DNA of 15,487 nt from Acetobacter sp. (GTDB lineage: Bacteria; Pseudomonadota; Alphaproteobacteria; RF32; CAG-239), in assembly GCA_023665325.1 (NCBI GenBank), contig JAMPED010000037.1, forward strand, positions 1 to 15,487, written 5' to 3'. A program made the translations under genes and the position numbers. The notes under the pieces were generated by a model. The model ran no database searches and had not been told where the DNA came from. It saw only the letters and a program-made list of their open reading frames with translations. Positions 1 through 6,193 of this stretch are shown here, piece by piece. Numbering within the stretch: position 1 is the stretch's first letter; the number at the start of each line of letters is the position of its first letter.

Positions 1-44
1 TGCTACAAAAAAACGGTCGTTTAAATTTAGCAGGTGAAAAATGA
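1..44 (+). CDS. C-terminal tail of an upstream ORF (partial)
   Basis: One frame is open from the window edge and ends at a TGA at 42-44, reading LQKNGRLNLAGEK. This stop overlaps the ATG of the next gene as ATGA, the usual layout of translationally coupled operon genes. The family cannot be told from 13 residues. If real, it places the glycosyltransferase inside a longer operon that begins outside the window. The support is the overlap only, so the call is tentative. Confidence 0.4.
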   Translation, partial: LQKNGRLNLAGEK

Positions 45-925
45 AATTATCAATTATTACAATATGTTATAATATAAAAGATGAGATAGAAAGAACGTGC
101 AAAAGTATTGTCTCGCAAACAAATCAAAATTTTGAATGGATTGTCGTTGATGGGGGCTCAACTGATGGGACTGTCGATATTTTAAATAAGTATAAAGATA
201 AAATGACAGTGTTTATTTCCGAACCTGATAAAGGTATCTATAATGCGATGAACAAAGGAATAAAACACGCCAAGGGTGAATATCTAAACTTTATGAACGG
301 TGGGGACAGTTTCGCCGCATCAGACGTGGTCGAAAAGTTTTTAGATTTTGAAGCAACATCTGCAGCAGATGTGATTTATGGTAATATGAATTATATTAAA
401 AATGAAAAAGACGAAAAGATACTTAAATATGATCAAATCATCGACCCCTATTTTTTCTATAATAATACCTTAAATCACCAGAGCACATTCATAAAGAGAG
501 AATTGTTTGATAAATATGGTTTATACAATGAAGAATATAAAATTGCTGCAGACTGGGAGAAATTTGTTGTATATACTAAAAAAAGATGTCGTTTTGAATA
601 TATGGAAAATGTAGTAGCCAATTTTTACGAGGGCGGCATTAGTTCTACAGCAAAAGAAAAATTAAAAAATGAAAGAAAGCAAATCTATCATAGTTTATTT
701 TCTCCAGTTGAAATACAAGAATTTGAAAGAAGAAAGTTGCACAAATATAAAATCTTACTATTTGGAATTATCCCGTTTATCTTACTAGAAAATGTAGAAG
801 AAGGTAAAAAAATAACCTGCAAATTATTCAACATCATCCCTTTATACAAAATCAAAAGAAAACAATATAAATCAATCCATTATCTCTTTAATTTTCTTCC
901 CTTGTTTAAGATAAAGGAAAAATAA
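41..925 (+). CDS. Glycosyltransferase family 2, polysaccharide type (WcaA/WcaE-like)
   Basis: This is a 294-residue GT-A fold glycosyltransferase that would transfer a sugar from a nucleotide-sugar to a growing cell-surface glycan on the cytoplasmic face of the inner membrane. The N-terminal strand is followed by VVDGGSTDGT (residues 35-44), EPDKGIYNAMNKGI (61-74) and the NGGDS metal/nucleotide-binding segment (86-90). HQSTFIKRELF (146-156) and AADWEKF (169-175) are typical of the WcaE-like subgroup. After residue 235 the catalytic domain gives way to a basic, hydrophobic tail with three similar units (LLFGIIPF, KLFNIIPLYKIK, YLFNFLPLFKIK), probably for membrane association. An AGGTG Shine-Dalgarno lies 5 nt before the ATG. 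The next gene starts one base after the stop, so the two are probably co-translated. Donor and acceptor sugars cannot be inferred. Confidence 0.93.
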   Translation: MKLSIITICYNIKDEIERTCKSIVSQTNQNFEWIVVDGGSTDGTVDILNKYKDKMTVFISEPDKGIYNAMNKGIKHAKGEYLNFMNGGDSFAASDVVEKFLDFEATSAADVIYGNMNYIKNEKDEKILKYDQIIDPYFFYNNTLNHQSTFIKRELFDKYGLYNEEYKIAADWEKFVVYTKKRCRFEYMENVVANFYEGGISSTAKEKLKNERKQIYHSLFSPVEIQEFERRKLHKYKILLFGIIPFILLENVEEGKKITCKLFNIIPLYKIKRKQYKSIHYLFNFLPLFKIKEK

Positions 926-926
926 G

Positions 927-1343
927 ATGCCCAAGGTTTTCGTATCCGGTTGTTTTGACGTGTTACATAGTGGACATATACGCTTTTTTGAAGAGGCTGC
1001 GCAATATGGTGAATTATATGTATCCATCGGCTCTGATGACACAGTTGAAGAGCTTAAACACCGTCCAACGTTATATAACGAGCGGGAGCGCCTATATATG
1101 GTATCTGCCATAAAATTTGTTCATCAAGCTTTTATAGCAAAGGGACGGGGAAAGCTGGATTTTTTAACAGAACTTGCTACAATAAAACCGGATATATTTT
1201 TTGTGAACTCAGATGGTGATAGCACAGAAAAACGAACCGCTGTGGAAAAGTTAGGTATACGCTACATCATTGCCGAACGTATTCCCAAAGATTTACTTCC
1301 TATACGCTCTACAACGTCTATTCGCCAAAATTTAGGTAAATAA
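927..1343 (+). CDS. TagD/RfaE2-like nucleotidyltransferase (cytidylyltransferase family)
   Basis: This 138-residue protein has the single Rossmann-like domain of the glycerol-3-phosphate cytidylyltransferase / ADP-heptose synthase superfamily. These enzymes attach CMP or AMP to a phosphorylated small molecule to make an activated precursor. Seen in the sequence: the GCFDVLHSGH start with the HxGH signature (HSGH, residues 14-17), GSDDTV (35-40), and RSTTSIR (127-133), which corresponds to the RxxxISTT-type nucleotide-binding end of TagD-like enzymes. The length matches the family. It follows the glycosyltransferase stop by one base, with AAGGA in the end of that gene as its ribosome site, so it probably supplies an activated building block to the same glycan pathway. 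CTP versus ATP, and the substrate, cannot be decided from sequence alone. Confidence 0.88.
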   Translation: MPKVFVSGCFDVLHSGHIRFFEEAAQYGELYVSIGSDDTVEELKHRPTLYNERERLYMVSAIKFVHQAFIAKGRGKLDFLTELATIKPDIFFVNSDGDSTEKRTAVEKLGIRYIIAERIPKDLLPIRSTTSIRQNLGK

Positions 1344-1380
1344 ATCCATCACCTCCGTTAAGGAAGCCCACGCGCTTCTG

Positions 1381-1421
1381 TGTCATCCCTCGGCTTGCCC
1401 CGTAAGCCGTCAAGAGAGCTC
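1381..1421. repeat. Dispersed hairpin repeat, family A, copy 1
   Basis: The unit begins TGTCATCCCTCGGCT and ends AGCCGTCAAG. Its core folds as GGCTTGC / GTAAGCC around a short C-rich loop, with one G-T wobble. It shares its flanks with copies at 1433-1472 and 15369-15409 in this same window. Confidence 0.75.
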
Positions 1422-1432
1422 TCTCTTCTCTC

Positions 1433-1472
1433 TGTCATCCCTCGGCTGTGAAACAGCCGTCAAGGGATCTCC
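1433..1472. repeat. Dispersed hairpin repeat, family A, copy 2
   Basis: This copy has the same flanks as copy 1 (TGTCATCCCTCGGCT ... AGCCGTCAAGGGATCTCC) but a different stem tip, GGCTGT-GAA-ACAGCC, which still pairs perfectly. An outer TCCCT/AGGGA pairing extends the stem. Confidence 0.75.
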
Positions 1473-1489
1473 CACTCCACACCGCAGCC

Positions 1490-1625
1490 CGTCATTGCGA
1501 GGTGCGCCGTAAGGCTCAAGCGCGTGGCAAACTTCTCTTAACGTTGCAAGGGAGGAACGACCACAGCAACGTTTAGTTGTTCGCGCAAGTAGGAAAACAC
1601 CGTTTTCCGTAGCGGCGCAATCCAT
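1490..1625. repeat. Composite inverted-repeat element, family B (long form)
   Basis: The element starts CGTCATTGCGAGG and ends GGCGCAATCCAT, so its ends carry complementary ATTGC / GCAAT. Inside it are two further inverted repeats: ACGTTGC (from 1540) with GCAACGT (to 1572), and a perfect hairpin GGAAAAC-ACC-GTTTTCC at 1592-1608. A short form with the same ends but only 37 nt long is at 15434-15470. Elements with these borders are common non-coding dispersed repeats in several bacterial groups. I see no transposase. Confidence 0.65.
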
Positions 1626-1631
1626 AAACAC

Positions 1632-1662
1632 AAAAAAGCAGACGACCCAAAGGTAGCCTGCT
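1632..1662 (-). terminator. Rho-independent terminator of the rubrerythrin gene
   Basis: Read on the minus strand, AGCAGGCTACC pairs with GGTCGTCTGCT (11 bp, two G-U pairs) around a four-base loop, followed by a run of six T. It lies about 35 nt beyond the rubrerythrin stop. Confidence 0.85.
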
Positions 1663-1696
1663 TATTAAAAATAATACGCACACAGGTGTGATTGTA

Positions 1697-2233
1697 CTAT
1701 TTGCTAAAATAACGTTTCAACAAACCATCAAAGCCTCTGCCGTGACGAGCTTCATCTTTAGCCATTTCGTGAACGCTATCGTGAATAGCATCATAGCCAA
1801 GTTCTTTAGCCAATTTAGCAATCATCATTTTACCATCACAAGCGCCAAATTCAGCAGCAGCACGCATTTCAACATTTTTCTTAGTCGAGTCGGTTACAAC
1901 TTCACCCAGCATCTCAGCAAAACGAGAAGCGTGATCAGCTTCTTCAAAAGCATAACGTTTGAAAGCCTCTGCAATCTCAGGATATCCCTCACGGTCAGCC
2001 TGTCTGCTCATAGCCAAATACATACCAACTTCGCAGCATTCGCCAGTAAAGTTTTCACGCAAGCCAGCTACAACACGCTCATCCATACCTTTTGCAATGC
2101 CGATTCTGTGTTCATCAGCATATGCTTTATTTTCATCCATAAGTTTAAATGTTTTTGCACCACAAACAGGGCAAACTGCCGGCATTTCGTCACTTTCTTC
2201 AATCTGACCACAAACCGTACAAATATATTTCAT
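1697..2233 (-). CDS. Rubrerythrin with N-terminal rubredoxin domain (reverse-rubrerythrin order)
   Basis: This is a 178-residue cytoplasmic non-haem iron protein expected to reduce peroxide (and possibly oxygen) with electrons from NAD(P)H via its own rubredoxin-like centre. Residues 1-30 form that centre with two CxxC knuckles (C5/C8 and C21/C24). Residues 45-178 form a ferritin-like four-helix diiron domain with carboxylates at E65/E68 and E122/E128 and two ExxH motifs (E98-H101 and E161-H164). The rubredoxin-first order is that of reverse rubrerythrins of anaerobes. An ATG 18 nt further upstream is in frame, but AAAGGA sits about 9 nt before the ATG at 2233 and the protein then starts directly with MKYICTVCG, so the shorter form is chosen. 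It stands alone with its own terminator. Confidence 0.93.
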   Translation of the reverse strand: MKYICTVCGQIEESDEMPAVCPVCGAKTFKLMDENKAYADEHRIGIAKGMDERVVAGLRENFTGECCEVGMYLAMSRQADREGYPEIAEAFKRYAFEEADHASRFAEMLGEVVTDSTKKNVEMRAAAEFGACDGKMMIAKLAKELGYDAIHDSVHEMAKDEARHGRGFDGLLKRYFSK

Positions 2234-2258
2234 CTTTAAGAGTCCTTTCATTCAAAAT

Positions 2259-2264
2259 ATTATA
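2259..2264 (-). promoter_or_regulatory. Candidate -10 box for rubrerythrin
   Basis: A perfect TATAAT on the minus strand lies about 25 nt before the chosen start, which would give a leader of roughly 20 nt. No good -35 is seen at 16-18 nt, though a TTGACT lies further upstream, so the call is weak. Confidence 0.35.
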
Positions 2265-2419
2265 CTCAAAAGATATTTAGGAACATTTTTATTCAAAGTC
2301 AAACATTAAATTCTGTGTAAATAAAAAGTTTTATATTTGCAAAGCAAAAACTTATTGTTAACATCAATTTAATCCCCGTAATCTCTGCGGGAAATTTTAT
2401 AATCTTAGGGAGATAATTT

Positions 2420-3430
2420 ATGAGTGATAAAAATATGAAAATTGTTCTGTCAATATTGACAGTCATTTTATTGGCTCTGATTGCCTTTTTGTTTGTTTCC
2501 AAAGGAACCGCAAAAGCTAATCTAAATAAAGTTGCATTACGTATTGGTGAACTCCGCCAATATCGAACAATGAACAGAGCAGATGTGAATAATTATATGG
2601 AAAAATCATTTGCACGCGTAGGGTATGATGTTGTTTCTTCAACTGAAGATAACTTATATCCCTCAATGGCTGAAGATGCGGGTGTTAATATTTATGTTCG
2701 CGGTTATAATCCGTTTAGTGAATTAAAAACCAATAAAAAAGCTGTAAACATCGTTTACTTGCGTGATTTTGATTCTCTTTATGAAGAAGAAATGAAAGCG
2801 TATGATGGAATTGCGACCTCCTCACGTGATTTTTATAATTATGTAATGGGGGCAGGGTATGCTGCAGCATTTTTGCCTGAGTTTACAGATCCAACAGTTT
2901 TCTATCCAGCACCAAGAGAAGACTTAACGCGTAACTTGTTGTATGTTGGGGATAATGATCGTCACAGTCCAGCTATTGCAGCAGCGTTTGATGCTAAACT
3001 TCCAGTAGAAATTTTCGGACGTTTCTGGCAAGGAAATATAGAAGATGGTTATCTCAAAGGGGAATATATTAGCGATATGGATTTGGGTGCATATTTCTCT
3101 TCTGCAAAAATCAATTTGGTAAATGTTAGCGAACACGAATCAGAAATTGGTATCATTCCATCACGTGTGTTTGATATCGCTGCATCCAAAGGCTTTATGA
3201 TTGCTCCATATAATAAAGAAATTGAAGCAACATTTGGAGATGCTATACCGATGTTTAAAAATGCAGAAGAGCTGAAAGCTTTATATAATCAATACATCAA
3301 TAATCCAGAAGCTCGTGCCGAAAAAGCTGAAAAAGCATATAGAATTGCTGTTTCCGAATTTAATTCTGATGTATTTGTTCAGCGCTTAAATGGTCTGGTA
3401 GAGTTTTTAATTGATGAGAAAAAACTCTAA
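2420..3430 (+). CDS. Membrane-anchored CgeB-like glycosyltransferase (GT-B, Glyco_trans_1_2 type)
   Basis: This is a 336-residue protein with an N-terminal hydrophobic anchor (residues 7-26) and no signal-peptidase site, followed by a soluble two-lobe region. The C-terminal lobe (about 225-330) resembles the CgeB/YkvP-type glycosyltransferase group 1 domain: KINLVNVSEHES, then SRVFDIAASKGFMIAPYNKEI (248-268), then the acidic AEEL helix and the arginine/alanine-rich helix before the end. SRVFDIAA...GFMI is the nucleotide-sugar-binding hallmark of this family. The first lobe (65-165) looks like the matching N-terminal Rossmann-like half. AGGGAG lies 8 nt before the ATG. Its stop is directly followed by the ATG of the next gene, which resembles only its first half. 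A role in envelope glycan modification is inferred, and the acceptor is unknown. The topology of the anchor (cytoplasmic or periplasmic catalytic domain) is not settled. Confidence 0.78.
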   Translation: MSDKNMKIVLSILTVILLALIAFLFVSKGTAKANLNKVALRIGELRQYRTMNRADVNNYMEKSFARVGYDVVSSTEDNLYPSMAEDAGVNIYVRGYNPFSELKTNKKAVNIVYLRDFDSLYEEEMKAYDGIATSSRDFYNYVMGAGYAAAFLPEFTDPTVFYPAPREDLTRNLLYVGDNDRHSPAIAAAFDAKLPVEIFGRFWQGNIEDGYLKGEYISDMDLGAYFSSAKINLVNVSEHESEIGIIPSRVFDIAASKGFMIAPYNKEIEATFGDAIPMFKNAEELKALYNQYINNPEARAEKAEKAYRIAVSEFNSDVFVQRLNGLVEFLIDEKKL

Positions 3431-3910
3431 ATGACAATAAAAACCGGATATAAAATAAACTTATTTCTGGTTATAGTCCTAACGGCAGTGGTACTTTGTA
3501 CTCTGCCGTTTTGGACGTCTGATAAAAATACTGTGTACATATATACATCAAAAAAAATTCCAAATAAAGAAGAGAGAAACTTTATAGAAGCCTTAAAAGA
3601 GCAAGGGATAACAGTTAAAATTAACGATGTATCAAAAGCTAAAGTTGCTATTTGGTTTAGGAAACCTGAACAAGTAACCGAGATTTCGCAAAAAAAGATA
3701 AAATATAATTTTCTTTATACATCAGCACACTATCCATTTGCTTGGCAAAAGCTGGAAAATCCACCAATAATGTTAACACCACATCAAGATTTATATGAAC
3801 ACTATACACGCTCAAATATCAAAACAGCCCACCTGACGATATCAAACCCAAAACCAGCAGCAATAAAGTTTTTAGAAATCTTAAATTGGCTTAAACACAA
3901 TACAAACTAA
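3431..3910 (+). CDS. Small membrane-anchored protein resembling the N-terminal half of the preceding CgeB-like protein
   Basis: This 159-residue protein has one hydrophobic anchor (residues 9-27) followed by a soluble domain. I do not recognise a named family, but its order of elements parallels residues about 55-155 of the upstream protein. FIEALKEQGITVKIND matches the YMEKSFARVGYDVVSS region. VAIWFRKPEQVTEISQKKIKYNFLYTS matches NIYVRGYNPFSELKTNKKAVNIVYL. TPHQDLYEHYTRSNIKTAHL matches ATSSRDFYNYVMGAGYAAAFL. It lacks the nucleotide-sugar-binding C-terminal lobe, so it is unlikely to be an enzyme alone; a partner or regulatory subunit, or a decayed duplicate, is possible. Stop and start abut (TAAATG) with no clear Shine-Dalgarno, suggesting translational coupling. 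Its stop overlaps the stop of the convergent hydrolase gene by a few bases. Confidence 0.75.
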   Translation: MTIKTGYKINLFLVIVLTAVVLCTLPFWTSDKNTVYIYTSKKIPNKEERNFIEALKEQGITVKINDVSKAKVAIWFRKPEQVTEISQKKIKYNFLYTSAHYPFAWQKLENPPIMLTPHQDLYEHYTRSNIKTAHLTISNPKPAAIKFLEILNWLKHNTN

Positions 3911-4602
3911 GCCGAACGCTTAATAATCTCCGCTGCATCTTCCATTTCATCTTCAATCAGTCTGTGTTCAATACCATCATACTCAACAGCTTCCCAACAG
4001 ATACCGTGCGTTTCTAACCATTCTTTAGTGAAAGATAAGGTTTTATATTGTACAGCTAAGTCGCTGGTCCCGTGGAATAAATAAACATCAGGACGAGAAG
4101 AAATCTCTTTTTCTAACACATCTTTACCACAGACAATTCCAGCAAAAGGAAAAACACCACCAAGCTTATAGCGCCGCGTTAGTCCAGCAAAAATGGCTAA
4201 CATAGCTCCTTGTGAAAAACCCATAATATATGTATTTTTATTGCGTACGCCATATAGCTTTTGCAATTTGGAAATAAAGCGGTTAATTTCCTTTGCCGCC
4301 ATACTGATACGTTGTCCAGTACGGTTATAAATTGCAATAATCTCATCCGTAGGTGTCTCAGGTTTACGCCTCCGACGCTCAGGGTCAACATCAGTTAAAG
4401 CATACCATTGCTTTTTTTGAGGATTACGTTCACAAACCATCTCAGCCTCAGGCACAACAATTAACGTATTTTCAAGCTTGTTAGCTAACATTTCAGCAAA
4501 TGGCTCTACATCGCCGATACAGCTGTTATATCCGTGTAAAAAAACAATAAGCTTAAAAACATTGTTCTCAGCACCAAAAGTTTTATAGGTCAGTTCAGTC
4601 AT
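3907..4602 (-). CDS. Alpha/beta hydrolase, phospholipase/carboxylesterase family (Abhydrolase_2)
   Basis: This is a 231-residue cytosolic serine hydrolase, with no signal peptide or TM segment. The oxyanion strand-turn FLHGYNS (residues 21-27), the nucleophile elbow GFSQGA (128-133, Ser130), Asp181 in FHGTSD and His213 in IEHRL make a complete catalytic triad in family order. GFSQGA is typical of the carboxylesterase/acyl-protein thioesterase-like branch, about 200-230 residues long. A basic insertion (PERRRRKPETP, 74-84) sits between the second strand and the nucleophile helix, as in the longer members of the family. AGGAGG lies about 4 nt before the ATG. It is convergent with the preceding gene, the stop codons overlapping at 3907-3910, and divergent from lexA. 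The physiological ester or thioester substrate is unknown. Confidence 0.88.
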   Translation of the reverse strand: MTELTYKTFGAENNVFKLIVFLHGYNSCIGDVEPFAEMLANKLENTLIVVPEAEMVCERNPQKKQWYALTDVDPERRRRKPETPTDEIIAIYNRTGQRISMAAKEINRFISKLQKLYGVRNKNTYIMGFSQGAMLAIFAGLTRRYKLGGVFPFAGIVCGKDVLEKEISSRPDVYLFHGTSDLAVQYKTLSFTKEWLETHGICWEAVEYDGIEHRLIEDEMEDAAEIIKRSA

Positions 4603-4736
4603 AGCTCCTCCTATATTTTAGATAATAACTAATTAACGGGTGAAATGTTAATTTTTGCCTAACAAATCCGAAAAATAAGTTAATTATCATTGTGTAAAGG
4701 AAATAACATTATCTCCAAAAAAATAAAAAAAAGCGC

Positions 4737-4765
4737 TTGACATTTGAAAACTGAAGAACTAAAGT
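4737..4765 (+). promoter_or_regulatory. lexA promoter (-35 TTGACA, -10 TAAAGT)
   Basis: TTGACA at 4737-4742 is followed after 17 nt by TAAAGT at 4760-4765. Transcription would start near 4772, leaving a leader of about 27 nt before the ATG at 4799. The LexA operator covers the -10, so a bound repressor would block RNA polymerase directly. Confidence 0.65.
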
Positions 4766-4770
4766 AGAAC
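4756..4770 (+). promoter_or_regulatory. LexA operator (SOS box), alphaproteobacterial type, at lexA
   Basis: GAAC-N7-GAAC, which on the other strand is GTTC-N7-GTTC, the direct-repeat operator known for alphaproteobacterial LexA. It overlaps the -10 element and lies 29 nt before the start codon, which indicates autorepression. A second copy of the motif occurs in front of the Y-family polymerase gene in this window. Confidence 0.85.
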
Positions 4771-4798
4771 AAACTTTATAGATATTTTGGAGGGAATT

Positions 4799-5458
4799 AT
4801 GTTAACACCAAAGCAACATAAATTATTGGTTTTTATTGACGAATTTATCAAAGAAAACGGACACTCACCGTCTTTTGAAGAGATGAAGGCTGCCGTCGGA
4901 TTAAAATCTAAATCCGGTATCCACGCACTGTTAGCATCGTTAGAAGAAAGAGGCTTTATTCGTAAATTAGCACATAGAGCTCGTGCGCTAGAAGTTGTTA
5001 AACTACCAAAATTGGAGCAGCATATTCAAGAAACGACATTAACAGCAAATGATAATGGAGAAACGGAGTTCTCTTTTGCAATTCCATTATATGGCAAAAT
5101 TGCAGCTGGTACACCAATTGAGGCAATTGCCAATCCTTCAGAATATATTTATATTCCCAAAAGTTTTTCTACCGCATCAGAATTATATGCGCTGACTATT
5201 GAAGGGGAATCAATGGTAGAAGCAGGGATTTTTGATGGAGATACTGCTATCATTCGCCGCGCAGACCGTGCAAATAACGGACAGATTGTTGTAGCCTTAG
5301 TTGATGATCAAGAGGCTACTTTAAAAGTGTTAGATAAAAAAACAGGTAATGAAGTTTGGCTTCTACCGTGTAATAAAGAATATTCGCCAATAAAGTTGAC
5401 TGCAGATAGGCTAAAGATACAGGGAATTTTATACGGCATCGTTCGTAAATACAGCTAA
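4799..5458 (+). CDS. lexA: LexA repressor, SOS regulator
   Basis: This is a 219-residue transcriptional repressor that cleaves itself when stimulated by RecA filaments, releasing the SOS genes. Residues 1-65 form the winged helix-turn-helix DNA-binding domain (MLTPKQHKLLVFI, PSFEEMKAAVGLKSKSGIHALL, ERGFIRKLAHRARALE). Residues 92-215 form the S24 peptidase domain with the Ala103-Gly104 cleavage bond in GKIAAGTPI, catalytic Ser138 in EGESM and Lys176 in ATLKVL, so all key residues are present. An in-frame TTG 12 nt upstream could extend the frame, but GGAGGG lies 5 nt before the ATG at 4799 and the family begins MLT, so that start is chosen. It is preceded by its own SOS box and followed after 10 nt by mtnN. 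Confidence 0.97.
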   Translation: MLTPKQHKLLVFIDEFIKENGHSPSFEEMKAAVGLKSKSGIHALLASLEERGFIRKLAHRARALEVVKLPKLEQHIQETTLTANDNGETEFSFAIPLYGKIAAGTPIEAIANPSEYIYIPKSFSTASELYALTIEGESMVEAGIFDGDTAIIRRADRANNGQIVVALVDDQEATLKVLDKKTGNEVWLLPCNKEYSPIKLTADRLKIQGILYGIVRKYS

Positions 5459-5468
5459 AGGAAAATAG

Positions 5469-6137
5469 ATGAACACAATCGCCATTATTACAGCAATGGA
5501 AAGCGAGTATAATGCTATCCATTCGCAATATAAATTTATCGATAGTCAAAGCGGTTCTATAGCAGAAATCTACGGAAAAAAAGTTTTACTTATTAAATCA
5601 GGAATTGGTAAGGTACACGGAGCACTGGCAACAGCAAAAGCTTGTCTTACTGGTGCAGATTTAGTAATAACCACTGGTCTTGCTGGTGGGATAGACAGCT
5701 CTTTAAGACAAGGAGATGTTGTGCTGGCAGAAAAAGTTTGTTATCACGATGTTTGGTGTGGTGCGCCAAATGCTAAAGGGCAGGTACAGGATATGCCTTT
5801 GTATTATGAAACGCCACAAAATATACTTGAAAAGTGTCTTCAAAATGCACCTAGAGGATATTTTCACCAAGGGATGACTGTTACAGGTGATCAATTTTTA
5901 ACAGATGCTATTCGTTTAAAAGAGATAAAAACAGATTTTCCAGAGGGATTGGCTGTAGATATGGAAAGTGCTGCGGTTGCCCAAACCTGCCATTTAAACA
6001 ATATACCTTTTATCTCCTTACGGATTATTAGTGATGTTGTTGGCAAACCTGAACAGCAAGAAATGTATGATGCATTTTGGCAAAATGTGCCCCATAAAGC
6101 AGCAGAAATGGTCGATATAGTACTAAAAAATATCTAA
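5469..6137 (+). CDS. mtnN: 5'-methylthioadenosine/S-adenosylhomocysteine nucleosidase
   Basis: This 222-residue cytoplasmic enzyme hydrolyses MTA and SAH to adenine and the thioribose sugars, recycling by-products of SAM-dependent methylation and polyamine synthesis. In many bacteria it also feeds LuxS. The N-terminal IAIITAMESE carries the catalytic-site Glu11. SGIGKVHGA (residues 44-52), TTGLAGGI (68-75), VTGDQF (138-143), VDMESAAVAQ (163-172, ribose-binding Glu166) and ISDV (187-190, catalytic Asp189) are all intact, and the length is normal. Its ribosome site AAAGGA overlaps the lexA stop, and the gap to lexA is 10 nt with no terminator or evident promoter, so it is probably transcribed from the LexA-controlled promoter. 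A strong terminator follows at once. Confidence 0.95.
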   Translation: MNTIAIITAMESEYNAIHSQYKFIDSQSGSIAEIYGKKVLLIKSGIGKVHGALATAKACLTGADLVITTGLAGGIDSSLRQGDVVLAEKVCYHDVWCGAPNAKGQVQDMPLYYETPQNILEKCLQNAPRGYFHQGMTVTGDQFLTDAIRLKEIKTDFPEGLAVDMESAAVAQTCHLNNIPFISLRIISDVVGKPEQQEMYDAFWQNVPHKAAEMVDIVLKNI

Positions 6138-6143
6138 GATAAT

Positions 6144-6173
6144 AAAACCCGCTGATAAAAATCAGCGGGTTTT
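6144..6173. terminator. Bidirectional terminator between mtnN and the DUF805 gene
   Basis: A perfect 13-bp inverted repeat (AAAACCCGCTGAT / ATCAGCGGGTTTT) with an AAAA loop. T-rich ends on both strands make it usable by mtnN (+) and by the convergent gene ending at 6194 (-). Confidence 0.92.
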
Positions 6174-6193
6174 AAATTTATCAATGTATTAAA

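Larger units (their letters stand above)
1344..1696. other. Gene-free, GC-rich repeat block
   Basis: This stretch holds no convincing gene. It contains two copies of a hairpin repeat (1381-1421 and 1433-1472), a composite inverted-repeat element (1490-1625) and the rubrerythrin terminator (1632-1662). It is visibly more GC-rich than the AT-rich coding sequence on both sides. A 73-codon minus-strand frame through it is a translation of the repeats and resembles no protein family. Confidence 0.8.

Noticed and set aside
1381..1625. CRISPR array
   Set aside because: The repeats differ in stem sequence, have no regular spacers of uniform length, and occur singly elsewhere in the window. No cas gene is present.
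1410..1631. 73-codon minus-strand frame in the repeat block
   Set aside because: It reads straight through family A and B repeats and gives the SLATL..APRNDG type of translation typical of such repeats, with no ribosome site or family.
1688..2239. 183-codon plus-strand frame opposite rubrerythrin
   Set aside because: It mirrors a gene with complete rubredoxin and diiron motifs; the plus-strand translation is low-quality Phe/Ser/Thr-rich sequence.
2351..2370. Possible FNR/CRP-like site TTGTTAACATCAA before the CgeB-like gene
   Set aside because: The half-sites are one base too close for the FNR spacing and the match is imperfect; AT-rich DNA gives such palindromes often.
2398..2403. TATAAT just before the CgeB-like gene
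   Set aside because: It would start transcription about 10 nt before the ATG, at or after the ribosome site, and there is no -35 at the right distance.
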